Assembly: GCA_029252045.1 (NCBI GenBank)
Contig: JAQXCD010000020.1
Location: 1 to 64,000, forward strand
Direction of reading: 5' to 3'
From: Sulfitobacter sp.
GTDB lineage: Bacteria; Pseudomonadota; Alphaproteobacteria; Rhodobacterales; Rhodobacteraceae
Length of the DNA: 64,000 nucleotides
Below the pieces are notes generated by a model. The model saw only the letters and a program-made list of their open reading frames with translations. It had not been told where the DNA came from and did not search any database. Position numbers and translations under genes: made by a program. Below, one piece after another: positions 39,348-50,386 of the stretch. The first letter of the stretch is position 1. Each line of letters opens with the position of its first letter.

Positions 39348-39719
39348 TCACGACCCACCCCTGTTCACCTTAACCCGACTGACAGGCATCTGTCCCACAA
39401 CCGGCAGCGCCTGCTGCGCCTCTCCGGTAATTCCCAACCGGTCCTGCCTCCGCGCCTCTTGGTTGCCCAGCTCGTGTTCCAGCTCGGCGATGGCGTCCGC
39501 CTGCCAGTCATCGGGCTCTTGCACCTCCTGAACCGTGCCACCAACTGCCGCCAACGCCAGATCTTCGACCATGGCACGCAACTTAGGGTCAGTCTTGAGG
39601 GCCACCAGCAAACAGGCGGTCAGCCCAAATCCGATGATGCGGCCCAGAATACGCGCGGTGCGCGCCCGTGAGCGGCGGTTGATCAGCCGCTCTTCGCGGT
39701 ATGTTTTTGCAAATGTCAT
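39348..39719 (-). CDS. hypothetical protein with one TM segment
   Basis: MTFAKTYREERLINRRSRARTARILGRIIGFGLTACLLVALKTDPKLRAMVEDLALAAVGG. Confidence 0.6.
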   Translation of the reverse strand: MTFAKTYREERLINRRSRARTARILGRIIGFGLTACLLVALKTDPKLRAMVEDLALAAVGGTVQEVQEPDDWQADAIAELEHELGNQEARRQDRLGITGEAQQALPVVGQMPVSRVKVNRGGS

Positions 39720-39810
39720 GCACCTTCCTTGCGCTCAATCACGGCCATATTTTGGCAAACCCCGCAAAAATGACGTGCAGCTTGTCGCGGCACAGACTAA
39801 ACCCCTGCAC

Positions 39811-41801
<1,991 letters not shown>

Positions 41802-41998
41802 GGGAGGTTTGGGGGCGTAGGGGGCAGGTACCGCGCCCCCTTCCAAAAACGGTCCTTTGCGCCGGTGACACAAACGGTAGGTTTTGACCGCTTTTCGCGT
41901 TAAAGCGGACACCAGTTTCGTTCTTACGAGACGACCGCAACGCGGACGAAGCGGGCCTTGAATTTGGCATTGCCGATGTCAGCTTGAGAGCAGAGCGT

Positions 41999-42457
41999 TC
42001 AAATATGTCGATAGACGACTGAGACGTCACAAACCAAAGCTGCTTCGATTTTCTTGACCACATCATCCGACAATTTCCCAATGTTCGGGTTCATTGCGCT
42101 CAATGCAAAACGTCCGAAGGCTTGATGAAACGAATAGTTTAGCAAATTCAGTGCAGCGGACGATGAACAACAAGGCAATCGGTATTCATTTAGCTGAAAT
42201 CCTGCCTTTTCGTCATAGTCTAAAGACATTGCCTCGCCCCACCAATCAACATCGATATCGGCGTTGCACCGAGTACATGAGACCGTTTCAAAATTAGCCC
42301 CACAATCAAAAAATTGAACATGTTCGTTTTGGATGATTTCGATTTCATCAGCATCTGGCATCATTCTTTCCAAAAGCTCCAATGTAGCCTTAGCATTGGC
42401 TTCTGATGGAATATGTTCAGAAAGTTTAGGAACGATCATGATCCAATTGTCAGACAT
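41999..42457 (-). CDS. hypothetical protein with CxxC and CC motifs
   Basis: MSDNWIMIVPKLSEHIPSEANAKATLELLERMMPDADEIEIIQNEHVQFFDCGANFETVSCTRCNADIDVDWWGEAMSL; flanked by lower-GC intergenic DNA. Confidence 0.6.
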   Translation of the reverse strand: MSDNWIMIVPKLSEHIPSEANAKATLELLERMMPDADEIEIIQNEHVQFFDCGANFETVSCTRCNADIDVDWWGEAMSLDYDEKAGFQLNEYRLPCCSSSAALNLLNYSFHQAFGRFALSAMNPNIGKLSDDVVKKIEAALVCDVSVVYRHI

Positions 42458-42605
42458 AGTTTAGACCTCAGAATACTTTTCTGCACACCCAATAGCAGAC
42501 ATTCGGAAGCCGTGCAGTATCCGTAACTCTGGGCTCAGAAGAGCCATTAGCTGCAATTTGTTTGAATGACCGCTCATGGACATAAACCCCATGACAGAAC
42601 TTCCC

Positions 42606-42629
42606 TGCCAAAAACCCTCCTTTTTGGCA
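42606..42629. repeat. perfect 9-bp hairpin TGCCAAAAA-ccctcc-TTTTTGGCA; CTGCCAAAAACCC repeated at about 42655
   Basis: Direct reading of 42600-42670. Confidence 0.55.
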
Positions 42630-42713
42630 CAGTCGAAAAACAGCCTATTTTCGGCTGCCAAAAACCCCGTTCAAAACCCAAGGCGTTGTTGAACGTTTTT
42701 GGTGCCCCTTAGC

Positions 42714-43505
42714 TCACAAATTCTCCGCCTGCGGCATCCCCAGCACATGATAGCCACCATCGACGTGGATGATCTCGCCCGTGGTGCAAGCACCCGCATC
42801 AGAGGCCAGATAAACAGCCGTACCGCCCACCGCTTCCAGCGTTGCATTCTCGCGCAGGGGCGCGTTGAGGCCGGTATGCTTGTAGGTCTTGCGTGCGCCA
42901 CCAATTGCAGCCCCCGCCAGCGTCTTCATCGGACCGGGGCTGATAGCGTTCACGCGGATGCCTTCAGGCCCCAGATCATTCGCCAGATAGCGCGTCGCAC
43001 TCTCTAGCGCGGCCTTGGCCACACCCATGACATTGTAGTTCGGGACAACCTTGTTGGAACCTTGGTAGGTCAGCGTCAGCAGCGTGCCGCCGTTCTCTGT
43101 CATCAGCGGATGGGCACGGCGCGCCACTTCGATGAAGCTATAGGCCGAGATGTCCATGGAGTGTTTGAAGTTCGCACGGGAGGTATTCAGAAACCGCCCA
43201 GTCAGCTCGGATTTATCGGAAAACGCAATCGCATGAACCACAAAATCAATCGTCGGCCAGCGGGCGCCCAACTGATCAAACGCTGTGTCCAGTGACGCAT
43301 CGTCAGTCACATCCACATCGACCATAAAATCCGATCCGACACTCTCGGCCAACGGCTTGAGCCGCGTACCAAAGGCTTCGCCCTGATAGGTAAAGGCCAA
43401 CTCGGCCCCTGCGCCCGCCATCGCCTTTGCGATGCCCCATGCGATGGACCGCTCGTTTGCGACCCCCATAATCAACCCGCGCTTACCGCTTAACATGCCA
43501 GTCAT
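42714..43505 (-). CDS. fabI: enoyl-ACP reductase FabI
   Basis: MLSGKRGLIMGVANERSIAWGIAKAMAGAGAELAFTYQGE...TYQGSNKVVPNYNVMGVAKAALES. Confidence 0.95.
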   Translation of the reverse strand: MTGMLSGKRGLIMGVANERSIAWGIAKAMAGAGAELAFTYQGEAFGTRLKPLAESVGSDFMVDVDVTDDASLDTAFDQLGARWPTIDFVVHAIAFSDKSELTGRFLNTSRANFKHSMDISAYSFIEVARRAHPLMTENGGTLLTLTYQGSNKVVPNYNVMGVAKAALESATRYLANDLGPEGIRVNAISPGPMKTLAGAAIGGARKTYKHTGLNAPLRENATLEAVGGTAVYLASDAGACTTGEIIHVDGGYHVLGMPQAENL

Positions 43506-43514
43506 TGTCTGATC

Positions 43515-44744
43515 CTAACCTTTGTACTTCGAGAGGATCATAGATCCGTTGGTGCCGCCAAATCCGAAGGAGTTGGTCATGACAGAATCAAGGCCCGCAT
43601 TGTCGACACGCACGGTGGCAATCTCGGCTGGGTCCAAACGTTCGTCCAAGGTTTGCACGTTGATGGACGGCGTGATGAAATCATCCTCCAGCATCAGCAA
43701 ACAGAAAATCGCCTCCAGCGCGCCCGCCGCACCCTGTGCGTGGCCTGTCATCGACTTGGTCGAACTGACAGGCGGAGTGGCGCCTTGGCCGAACACGCGG
43801 CGCACGGCTTCAATCTCGCCCACGTCACCGACAGGCGTAGAGGTACCATGCGCGTTGATATAGCTTACCTTGCGGCCTTCTGGCAGGGTGGATAGGGCCA
43901 GACGCATCGCACGTTCGCCGCCTTCACCGCTAGGGGCGACCATGTCATGCCCGTCCGACGTTGCTGCAAAACCGGTGACTTCAGCGTAGATTTTGGCACC
44001 GCGCGCCAGCGCATGTTCAAGGTCTTCCAGCACAACCATGCCACCACCGCCGGAGATCACAAAACCGTCGCGGTCTTGGTCAAACGCACGGCTCGCCAGC
44101 TCTGGCGTGTCGTTGTATTTGCTGCTCATCGCGCCCATGGCGTCAAACAGGCACGACAGGGTCCAGTCCAGCTCCTCACCGCCACCGGCAAACATAACAT
44201 CCTGTTTACCAATCATAATTTGCTCTGCCGCGTTGCCGATGCAATGCAGCGAGGTCGAGCAGGCAGAGGTGATGGAATAGTTGATGCCCTTGATCTTATA
44301 GGCGGTGGACAGGTTCGCACTCACGGTGGAGCTCATACATTTCGGCACAGCAAAGGGCCCGATGCGTTTGGTCGCACCCGAGCTTTTCACAACTTCGTGC
44401 GCGGTCAGCATTGCCGAGGTCGACGGCCCGCCGGAGCCAGCCACCAGACCGGTGCGCGGGTTCGAGATCATCTCCTCGGACAGCCCCGCATCCTCGATCG
44501 CCTGCCCCATCGCCAGATAAGCATAGGCAGCGCCCTGCCCCATGAAACGGAAGGTGCGCTTGTCGATCAGCTCTTGTGGGTTGATCTTGAGCGTACCGGC
44601 GATTTGGCTGCGAAACCCGTGCTCGGCCATCTCGGGCGAAGCAACAATCCCACTGGTCCCCGCCTTCAGAGAGGCTTTGACCTCGGCAGCATTATTTCCG
44701 ATGGATGAGACAATCCCCAACCCTGTGACGACGACGCGGCGCAT
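43515..44744 (-). CDS. fabB: beta-ketoacyl-ACP synthase I FabB
   Basis: [22 protein letters not shown]...[18 protein letters not shown]...[12 protein letters not shown]. Confidence 0.96.
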   Translation of the reverse strand: MRRVVVTGLGIVSSIGNNAAEVKASLKAGTSGIVASPEMAEHGFRSQIAGTLKINPQELIDKRTFRFMGQGAAYAYLAMGQAIEDAGLSEEMISNPRTGLVAGSGGPSTSAMLTAHEVVKSSGATKRIGPFAVPKCMSSTVSANLSTAYKIKGINYSITSACSTSLHCIGNAAEQIMIGKQDVMFAGGGEELDWTLSCLFDAMGAMSSKYNDTPELASRAFDQDRDGFVISGGGGMVVLEDLEHALARGAKIYAEVTGFAATSDGHDMVAPSGEGGERAMRLALSTLPEGRKVSYINAHGTSTPVGDVGEIEAVRRVFGQGATPPVSSTKSMTGHAQGAAGALEAIFCLLMLEDDFITPSINVQTLDERLDPAEIATVRVDNAGLDSVMTNSFGFGGTNGSMILSKYKG

Positions 44745-44824
44745 GTGCAGCACTCCCTAATCGATTTTTTTCCATTTAGGACGTCTGGGCGCTGTGGCGC
44801 AACCAGTTAAGCCTACATCCCGCT

Positions 44825-45568
44825 TTAGCGCAGCACATGCAATCCGGTCGCTTTGGCCACCGCTGCCGCATTCGATGTGACCCGCAGCTTGCGACGGGCG
44901 TTCATACAAACCTTGGCAACCCAGTTCTGGCTTACCCCGCTTGTCAGTGCGATTTCTTTCGGGGACAGCCCGTAGAACATCAATTGCAGATATTTCACTT
45001 CGTTGTCCGTTAATCCCAACGTCCTTTCCGCTGCAACGCCGAGGCGGCTTTTGATTTCCTCATGCAGTTCCACCGCCACACCCATAGCTGCATACAGCGC
45101 GTTCTTGCCCAGTTTTTCACCCCTACGTCCGCCAGAAAAGCCACCTCCCGACATTTGGTTGTTACGGAAGTGATAAAGGCAGTCATAAAACATCCCATGG
45201 CGCAGGGATTGCTCGATGATTTCGGTGTATTTGGGCGAAATGGTAAGCTTGGCAGTCGTGAAAAAAGACAGTTTGTAGGTTGGCAAACTCTGACAAATGC
45301 CGCTGACAATCGGGCTGAGGTGCCGATCATAGTAAAACGCGATCCAGTCGGGGTGCGCAAACATCAGATCACAACTGTCCACATCCGTGCCATCATCGGC
45401 CAAACGGACAGACCGGTAGGTAAAATGGGTAAATCCCAGGCCTTGCCACCGCACAGCGCTGTCGCGGAACAAACCTTCTATTTCCCCACACTCGGCGACG
45501 ATCAATCCGGCCTCTTCCGCAAAGCGAAACGAATAAACACAATCAGATTTCCGCATATCCGGTGACAT
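44825..45568 (-). CDS. LuxR family regulator with AHL-type autoinducer-binding-like N-terminus (LuxR solo)
   Basis: GLGFTHFTYRSVRL...FAHPDWIAFYYDRHLSPIVSGICQSLPTY; C-terminal HTH GLTDNEVKYLQLMFYGLSPKEIALTSGVSQNWVAKVCMNARRKLRV. Confidence 0.85.
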   Translation of the reverse strand: MSPDMRKSDCVYSFRFAEEAGLIVAECGEIEGLFRDSAVRWQGLGFTHFTYRSVRLADDGTDVDSCDLMFAHPDWIAFYYDRHLSPIVSGICQSLPTYKLSFFTTAKLTISPKYTEIIEQSLRHGMFYDCLYHFRNNQMSGGGFSGGRRGEKLGKNALYAAMGVAVELHEEIKSRLGVAAERTLGLTDNEVKYLQLMFYGLSPKEIALTSGVSQNWVAKVCMNARRKLRVTSNAAAVAKATGLHVLR

Positions 45569-45754
45569 CTAAGCAAATGAGCGCAAAAAGTTTTTTCCCG
45601 TTTCTGACCCGCGTTGTCAATAATTATGGACTGTCGCCCCCGCGCAGACAGATTTGGGGCTGATCGCGGCTCCGACATGATTAACCTAACGTCAGGATAG
45701 CCCGTAACATCGCCGGCATCTCATTGATTTGAAAAACAACTCAGGAGACAAACC

Positions 45755-46126
45755 ATGTTTGCAAATACACCACCCGATCCCGATCTGGTTCAACCGACCA
45801 TCGTTGTGCGTGGCGTCAGGCAGCAAAGCCAGTGGGAAATGGACCTGATCCGCGACTCGCTTCAATTAAACTTTGCTGCCGACCAATTTCAGTTTGTTAA
45901 TGGCAGCGGTGGCGGTGGCGCGGGATCGACTACGAACACTTATCCATGGGCCACCGCCGAGGACATTCTGGAAATGGCACAGATTGTCGTAGAATCTCCC
46001 CCGACGTGGACCGGTTCCAACACATACACTTTCGAGCTACGCTCGTCCTTCTTTCGGGACTACGATGGGGACGGTACACGGGACACGGTACAACCGCGGC
46101 AGCACAATCGAGCTAGAAGCCGATAG
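45755..46126 (+). CDS. hypothetical small Gly-rich protein, possible 3' frameshift
   Basis: MFANTPPDPDLVQPTIVVRGVRQQSQWEMDLIRDSLQLNFAADQFQFVNGSGGGGAGSTTNTYPWATAEDILEMAQ. Alternative +1 frame ends ...RYNRGSTIELEADSLDDALRQFTDDYSLF* at 46175. Confidence 0.5.
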   Translation: MFANTPPDPDLVQPTIVVRGVRQQSQWEMDLIRDSLQLNFAADQFQFVNGSGGGGAGSTTNTYPWATAEDILEMAQIVVESPPTWTGSNTYTFELRSSFFRDYDGDGTRDTVQPRQHNRARSR

Positions 46127-46185
46127 CCTTGATGACGCATTGCGGCAGTTTACAGACGACTATTCGCTGTTCTGAGCAACGACAA

Positions 46186-46211
46186 AGGGCGGCGTGCCGA
46201 CCTGCCGCCCT
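46186..46211. terminator. hairpin terminator between small ORF and fabA
   Basis: GGGCGGC (46187-46193) / GCCGCCC (46204-46210). Confidence 0.5.
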
Positions 46212-46720
46212 CAACTCTCGCTGAGTGCTACTTTCATGTCTTTGACTTCATAGATCACTTCACCATCGGCTTCGACAATTCCGTCAGCCACACCCATTGT
46301 CAGGCGGCGGGTCTGGATCGCCTTGGTGAAATCAATTTTGTAGGTCAGCATCTTGCGGTCCGGACGGACCATACCCTTCAGCTTGACCTCCCCCACGCCC
46401 AGCGCATAACCGCGCCCTTTCCAGCCCCGCCAACCCAGATTAAATCCCGTCAGCTGCCACAAGCCGTCAAGACCAAGACACCCCGGCATGATCGGATTGC
46501 CTGGGAAATGGCAGTCAAAGAACCACAGATCAGGTGTGATATCGAACTCCGCCAGAATATGGCCTTTACCATGCGCCCCGCCATCAGCAGAAACTTCAGT
46601 GATCCGGTCCATCATTAGCATCGGTGGGGCGGGTAACTGAGCATTTCCCTCACCGAACAATTCGCCACGCGCACATTTCAGCAAGCCTTCTTTGTCGAAA
46701 CTGGTGGGGTACATTGTCAT
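46211..46720 (-). CDS. fabA: 3-hydroxydecanoyl-ACP dehydratase FabA
   Basis: [38 protein letters not shown]...[26 protein letters not shown]. Confidence 0.96.
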   Translation of the reverse strand: MTMYPTSFDKEGLLKCARGELFGEGNAQLPAPPMLMMDRITEVSADGGAHGKGHILAEFDITPDLWFFDCHFPGNPIMPGCLGLDGLWQLTGFNLGWRGWKGRGYALGVGEVKLKGMVRPDRKMLTYKIDFTKAIQTRRLTMGVADGIVEADGEVIYEVKDMKVALSES

Positions 46721-46843
46721 AATCACACTCCTGCGCGTCTTTGATTTTCCACAAACTAACACCGCGCCCAGCGGGCCTGCAAGGGGCGCTCCACCGCCGC
46801 GTCAACACATCCTGCGCAACAGGCAGGCACCCGCATAAACCGC

Positions 46844-46867
46844 ATTAGTATTTGTATTAGTATTTGT
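46844..46867 (+). repeat. two tandem copies of attagtatttgt in the fabA/irr divergent intergenic region
   Basis: 46844-46855 and 46856-46867 identical. Confidence 0.7.
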
Positions 46868-46926
46868 AATTGAAAATCCTCCCTCTCCGCCCCTATATTA
46901 GGTCCAGTTCGAAGAGAGGCCCGCAC

Positions 46927-47346
46927 ATGTCAGACACCCAGCTGGAAACCGGAGCAAAATGGCTCGCTACAGCGGGGCTGCGCCCGACCCGCCAGCGCGT
47001 CACGCTGGCAACCTTGCTGGTCGGCGATGGCCAGCACCGGCATGTCACAGCAGAAAGCCTCTTTGACGCTGCCAAAGACGGCCCGGAGTCTGTTTCGCTG
47101 GCAACCGTCTACAATACCCTGCGCGCTTTTTGCGATGCAGGCCTGCTGCAAGAAGTCACCGTCGACGGCTCACGCAGCTATTTTGACACCAACACGCGTG
47201 ATCACCCGCACTTTTTCTGGGAGGATGAGGCCCGCCTCACCGACGCCCCCTCCGACCAGCTGGTAATTTCTCAACTGCCCGACGCGCCCGAAGGCGCCGA
47301 AATCGCCTCCGTAGATGTCGTCATCCGCCTCAGAAAGAAGCGCTAA
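46927..47346 (+). CDS. irr: iron response regulator Irr (Fur family)
   Basis: KWLATAGLRPTRQRVTLATLLVGDGQHRHVTAESLFDAA...SLATVYNTLRAFCDAGLLQEV...DHPHFFWEDEARLTD. Confidence 0.9.
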   Translation: MSDTQLETGAKWLATAGLRPTRQRVTLATLLVGDGQHRHVTAESLFDAAKDGPESVSLATVYNTLRAFCDAGLLQEVTVDGSRSYFDTNTRDHPHFFWEDEARLTDAPSDQLVISQLPDAPEGAEIASVDVVIRLRKKR

Positions 47347-48143
47347 TGCCCCACCCGCTCCTGACCCAATCCGACATCGACGCCTTCCAGCGCGACGGTG
47401 TTGTGATTATTCGTGGCCTTTTTGCGGATCATGTGGACACCCTGCGCGCAGGCGTCGAGCGAAACATGGCAGAGCCGGGCCCTTACGCCTCCAACAACGA
47501 CAAAGCAGGTGAAACGGGCCGCTTTTTCGATGATTACTGCAACTGGGAGCGCATTCCCGAATTTGCCGAAGTCATCAAAAACTCCCCCGCAGCCGAAGTG
47601 GCCGCCGATCTGATGTCCTCCAATACCGTGCAACTGTTCCACGATCATGTGCTGGTGAAAGAGCCGGGAACATCCATGCCCACGCCATGGCATCAGGACG
47701 GCCCTTACTATTTTGTCGAGGGCAAACAGACCGTCAGCTTCTGGTCGCCGCTGGACCCCGTAACCGATGCGACCCTGCGCTGCGTGGCAGGCTCGCACGG
47801 GTGGGAAAAACCGGTTCTGCCCACCCGCTGGGCCAAAGGCGACGCATTCTTTGATCCCGAACCCTATATGCCTGTTCCAGACCCCGACGCCGAGGGCATG
47901 GACATCCGCGAATGGCATATGGTGCCCGGTGATGCAGTGGCCTTCAACTACGGCACCCTGCACGGCGCCCGTGGCAACTCAGCCGCTGCACGCCGCCGCG
48001 CATTCTCGCTCCGCCTTCTGGGGGATGATGCCCGCTACACCCAACGCCCCGGCCCCACGTCCCCCCCCTTTCCGGGCCACGACATGCAGCAAGGCCAATG
48101 CCTGCGCAGCGACTGGTTCCCGACCCTCTACACACGCAGCTGA
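47346..48143 (+). CDS. phytanoyl-CoA dioxygenase family protein
   Basis: QSDIDAFQRDGVVIIRGLFADHVDTLRAGVERNM...PWHQDGPYYFVEGKQTVSFWSPLDPVT...FNYGTLHGARGN. Confidence 0.9.
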   Translation: MPHPLLTQSDIDAFQRDGVVIIRGLFADHVDTLRAGVERNMAEPGPYASNNDKAGETGRFFDDYCNWERIPEFAEVIKNSPAAEVAADLMSSNTVQLFHDHVLVKEPGTSMPTPWHQDGPYYFVEGKQTVSFWSPLDPVTDATLRCVAGSHGWEKPVLPTRWAKGDAFFDPEPYMPVPDPDAEGMDIREWHMVPGDAVAFNYGTLHGARGNSAAARRRAFSLRLLGDDARYTQRPGPTSPPFPGHDMQQGQCLRSDWFPTLYTRS

Positions 48144-48149
48144 AACAAA

Positions 48150-48178
48150 AACGCCGCCCGCAACAAACGGACGGCGTT
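48150..48178 (+). terminator. terminator of phytanoyl-CoA dioxygenase gene
   Basis: ACGCCGcCCG-caacaaa-CGGaCGGCGT then ttctatcttt. Confidence 0.6.
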
Positions 48179-48199
48179 CTATCTTTCTTGGCCGTAAAT

Positions 48200-48250
48200 C
48201 CTCCGGGGGGCCTTTGCCAATTGGCAAAGGCGGGGCAGAGCCCCTCCCCC
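48200..48250. repeat. REP-like palindromic element
   Basis: Perfect 22-nt palindrome GCCTTTGCCAATTGGCAAAGGC (48210-48231) followed by hairpin GGGGC-aga-GCCCC (48232-48244), between convergent genes. Confidence 0.7.
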
Positions 48251-48261
48251 GTTTCAAACCT

Positions 48262-48696
48262 TTATGCCGCGTCGATCTTCATCAGCTCGATATCAAACTG
48301 CAAATCCTTGCCCGCCAACGGGTGGTTCGCATCCAGCGTCACTGTCGCTTCGTCCACAGCAACTACAGTCACCGGCATTGCCTGCCCGTCAGGGGTCTGC
48401 ATTTGCAACTGGATACCAACCTCCAGCGGGATTTCCGCGGGGATGCCCTCACGCGGGACAGCCTGACGCATTTCAGGGTTCAGCTGGCCGTATGCATCAT
48501 CGGCGGCAATCTTGACGATCTTCTTGTCGCCAACCTTCATGCCGGGGATCGCAACATCCAGGCCGGGAATGATCTGGCCCGAGCCAACTTCGAACTGCAA
48601 AGGGTCACGCCCTTCGGAGCTGTCGAAAGTGGTGCCATCCAGCAATGTGCCAGTATAGTGCAAATGTACGGTGTCGCCTGCCTTAACTTCGGCCAT
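48262..48696 (-). CDS. FKBP-type peptidyl-prolyl cis-trans isomerase
   Basis: MAEVKAGDTVHLHYTGTLLDGTTFDSSEGRDPLQFEVGSGQIIPGLDVAIPGMKVGDKK. Confidence 0.93.
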   Translation of the reverse strand: MAEVKAGDTVHLHYTGTLLDGTTFDSSEGRDPLQFEVGSGQIIPGLDVAIPGMKVGDKKIVKIAADDAYGQLNPEMRQAVPREGIPAEIPLEVGIQLQMQTPDGQAMPVTVVAVDEATVTLDANHPLAGKDLQFDIELMKIDAA

Positions 48697-48875
48697 ATGT
48701 CGTCTCCAGTTTGTCTAGGGAATTGGGGGCGGAGGCCGCGTATCTGCGCAGGTGCTCCGAAAGATGGCCACGTTCTTTCAAGCCCTGCACAAAACCACAA
48801 CCCCTTTTCGCCCTTTTCCACCTGCCCGCCCCGTGCCACTGTGCAGCGCGTAACCCCCAGCCCCGCGGAGCCCCC

Positions 48876-49562
48876 ATGCCCATCACCACCTGTATCTTTG
48901 ACGCTTACGGCACTCTGTTCGATGTGGCCGCCGCCGCACGCCAAGCTGCAAGCGAGCCGGAATTTGCTGCGATCAAGAACGATTGGCAGCAACTGGCAGA
49001 GCATTGGCGGCAAAAGCAGCTCAATTACAGCTGGCTGCGCGCCATCACTTCGGCGCACTGCGACTTCTGGCAGGTCACACAGGAAGGGCTGGACTGGGCC
49101 CTGGAGAAAACCGGACATGACGGCGACAATGCCCTGCGCGAACGCCTGCTGGCACTCTATTGGGAGCTGGGCGCCTATCCTGAGGTTCCTGCAATACTGC
49201 AAACCCTGAAAGCGGCGGGGTTGAATACGGGCATCCTCTCCAACGGCTCTCCGGCCATGCTGCGCGGTGCGGTCGACAGTGCAGGTATCGACGGGGTGCT
49301 GGACGCGCTTTTGTCGGTGGAAAGCGTGGGCATCTTCAAACCTGATGCACGCGTCTATGACATGGTCCGCTCCGAATTCGGCTGCTCGAAAAAGGAAGTT
49401 CTTTTCGTCTCCTCCAACGGCTGGGATGCGGGGGCCGCCACAGGTTACGGCTTTACCACCGCATGGGTGAACCGCGCGGGCGAGCCGATGGACCGGCTAC
49501 CATGGAAGCCGGCCCATACGCTCAGAGACCTCACAGGCATTCCAGAACTGGCGGGCATCTGA
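48876..49562 (+). CDS. haloacid dehalogenase type II (L-2-haloacid dehalogenase)
   Basis: TTCIFDAYGTLFDVAAAAR...GILSNGSPAML...VGIFKPDARVYDMV...EVLFVSSNGWDAGAATGYGF. Confidence 0.92.
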   Translation: MPITTCIFDAYGTLFDVAAAARQAASEPEFAAIKNDWQQLAEHWRQKQLNYSWLRAITSAHCDFWQVTQEGLDWALEKTGHDGDNALRERLLALYWELGAYPEVPAILQTLKAAGLNTGILSNGSPAMLRGAVDSAGIDGVLDALLSVESVGIFKPDARVYDMVRSEFGCSKKEVLFVSSNGWDAGAATGYGFTTAWVNRAGEPMDRLPWKPAHTLRDLTGIPELAGI

Positions 49563-50386
49563 TGGCATATTTCACCACCTCCGACGGGCTCAAACTCTAC
49601 TATACAGACGAAGGCGCAGGCCTGCCGATCCTGTGTCTTGCCGGCCTCACCCGCACCACGGCGGATTTTGACTATGTAACTCCGCATCTGACGGGCCATC
49701 GCCTGATCAAGCTGGATTACCGGGGCCGCGGCCAATCTGATTTCGACCCCGACTGGTCCCACTACAGCCTGCCCGTTGAATGCCGTGACATCATCGAATT
49801 GCTGGACCATCTGGAGCTGGAAAAGGTCGCCATCCTTGGCACCTCGCGCGGCGGGCTGAACGCCATGGGTCTGGCACGCGGCGCAAAACACCGCCTGCTG
49901 GGGGTGGCGCTGAATGATGTGGGGCCGGTGATAGACCCCAAAGGCATCGAGACCATCAAGGATTACATCGGCCGCAACCCTGCCGCCAAGACCTACGAAG
50001 ACGTAGCCGCCGCCATGGCACGCGCCTTTCCAGAATTCTCCAATGTGCCCGAAGGCCGCTGGCTGGAGGAAGCGCGCAAGCATTACACCAAAACGCCGGA
50101 CGGTTTGCAGATCACCTATGACAAACACCTGCGCGATGCCGTTCTAGCGGCAGGCGAGCAGATGATGCCGGACCTGTGGCCCTTCTTTGACGCCATCGAA
50201 GGGCTACCGCTGGCATTGATCTGGGGGGTAAACTCCAACCTGTTGACTGCCGACACCGTGGACAAAATGAAAAAGCGCCGCCCCGATATGATCCTCGCCC
50301 GCGTGCCGGACCGGGGGCACATCCCGTTTCTGGATGAGGCAGAGGCGGTTGCGGCCCTGCACAAATGGATCGGAGAGATGCAATGA
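49562..50386 (+). CDS. alpha/beta hydrolase
   Basis: YFTTSDGLKLYYTDEGAGLPILCLAGLTRTTADFD...VAILGTSRGGLNAM; TGATG overlap. Confidence 0.9.
   Translation: MAYFTTSDGLKLYYTDEGAGLPILCLAGLTRTTADFDYVTPHLTGHRLIKLDYRGRGQSDFDPDWSHYSLPVECRDIIELLDHLELEKVAILGTSRGGLNAMGLARGAKHRLLGVALNDVGPVIDPKGIETIKDYIGRNPAAKTYEDVAAAMARAFPEFSNVPEGRWLEEARKHYTKTPDGLQITYDKHLRDAVLAAGEQMMPDLWPFFDAIEGLPLALIWGVNSNLLTADTVDKMKKRRPDMILARVPDRGHIPFLDEAEAVAALHKWIGEMQ

Noticed and set aside
42461-42661. 66-aa minus-strand ORF MAAENRLFFDCAKKEGFWQG...
   Set aside because: Overlaps the repeat-containing intergenic segment; no SD or family support.
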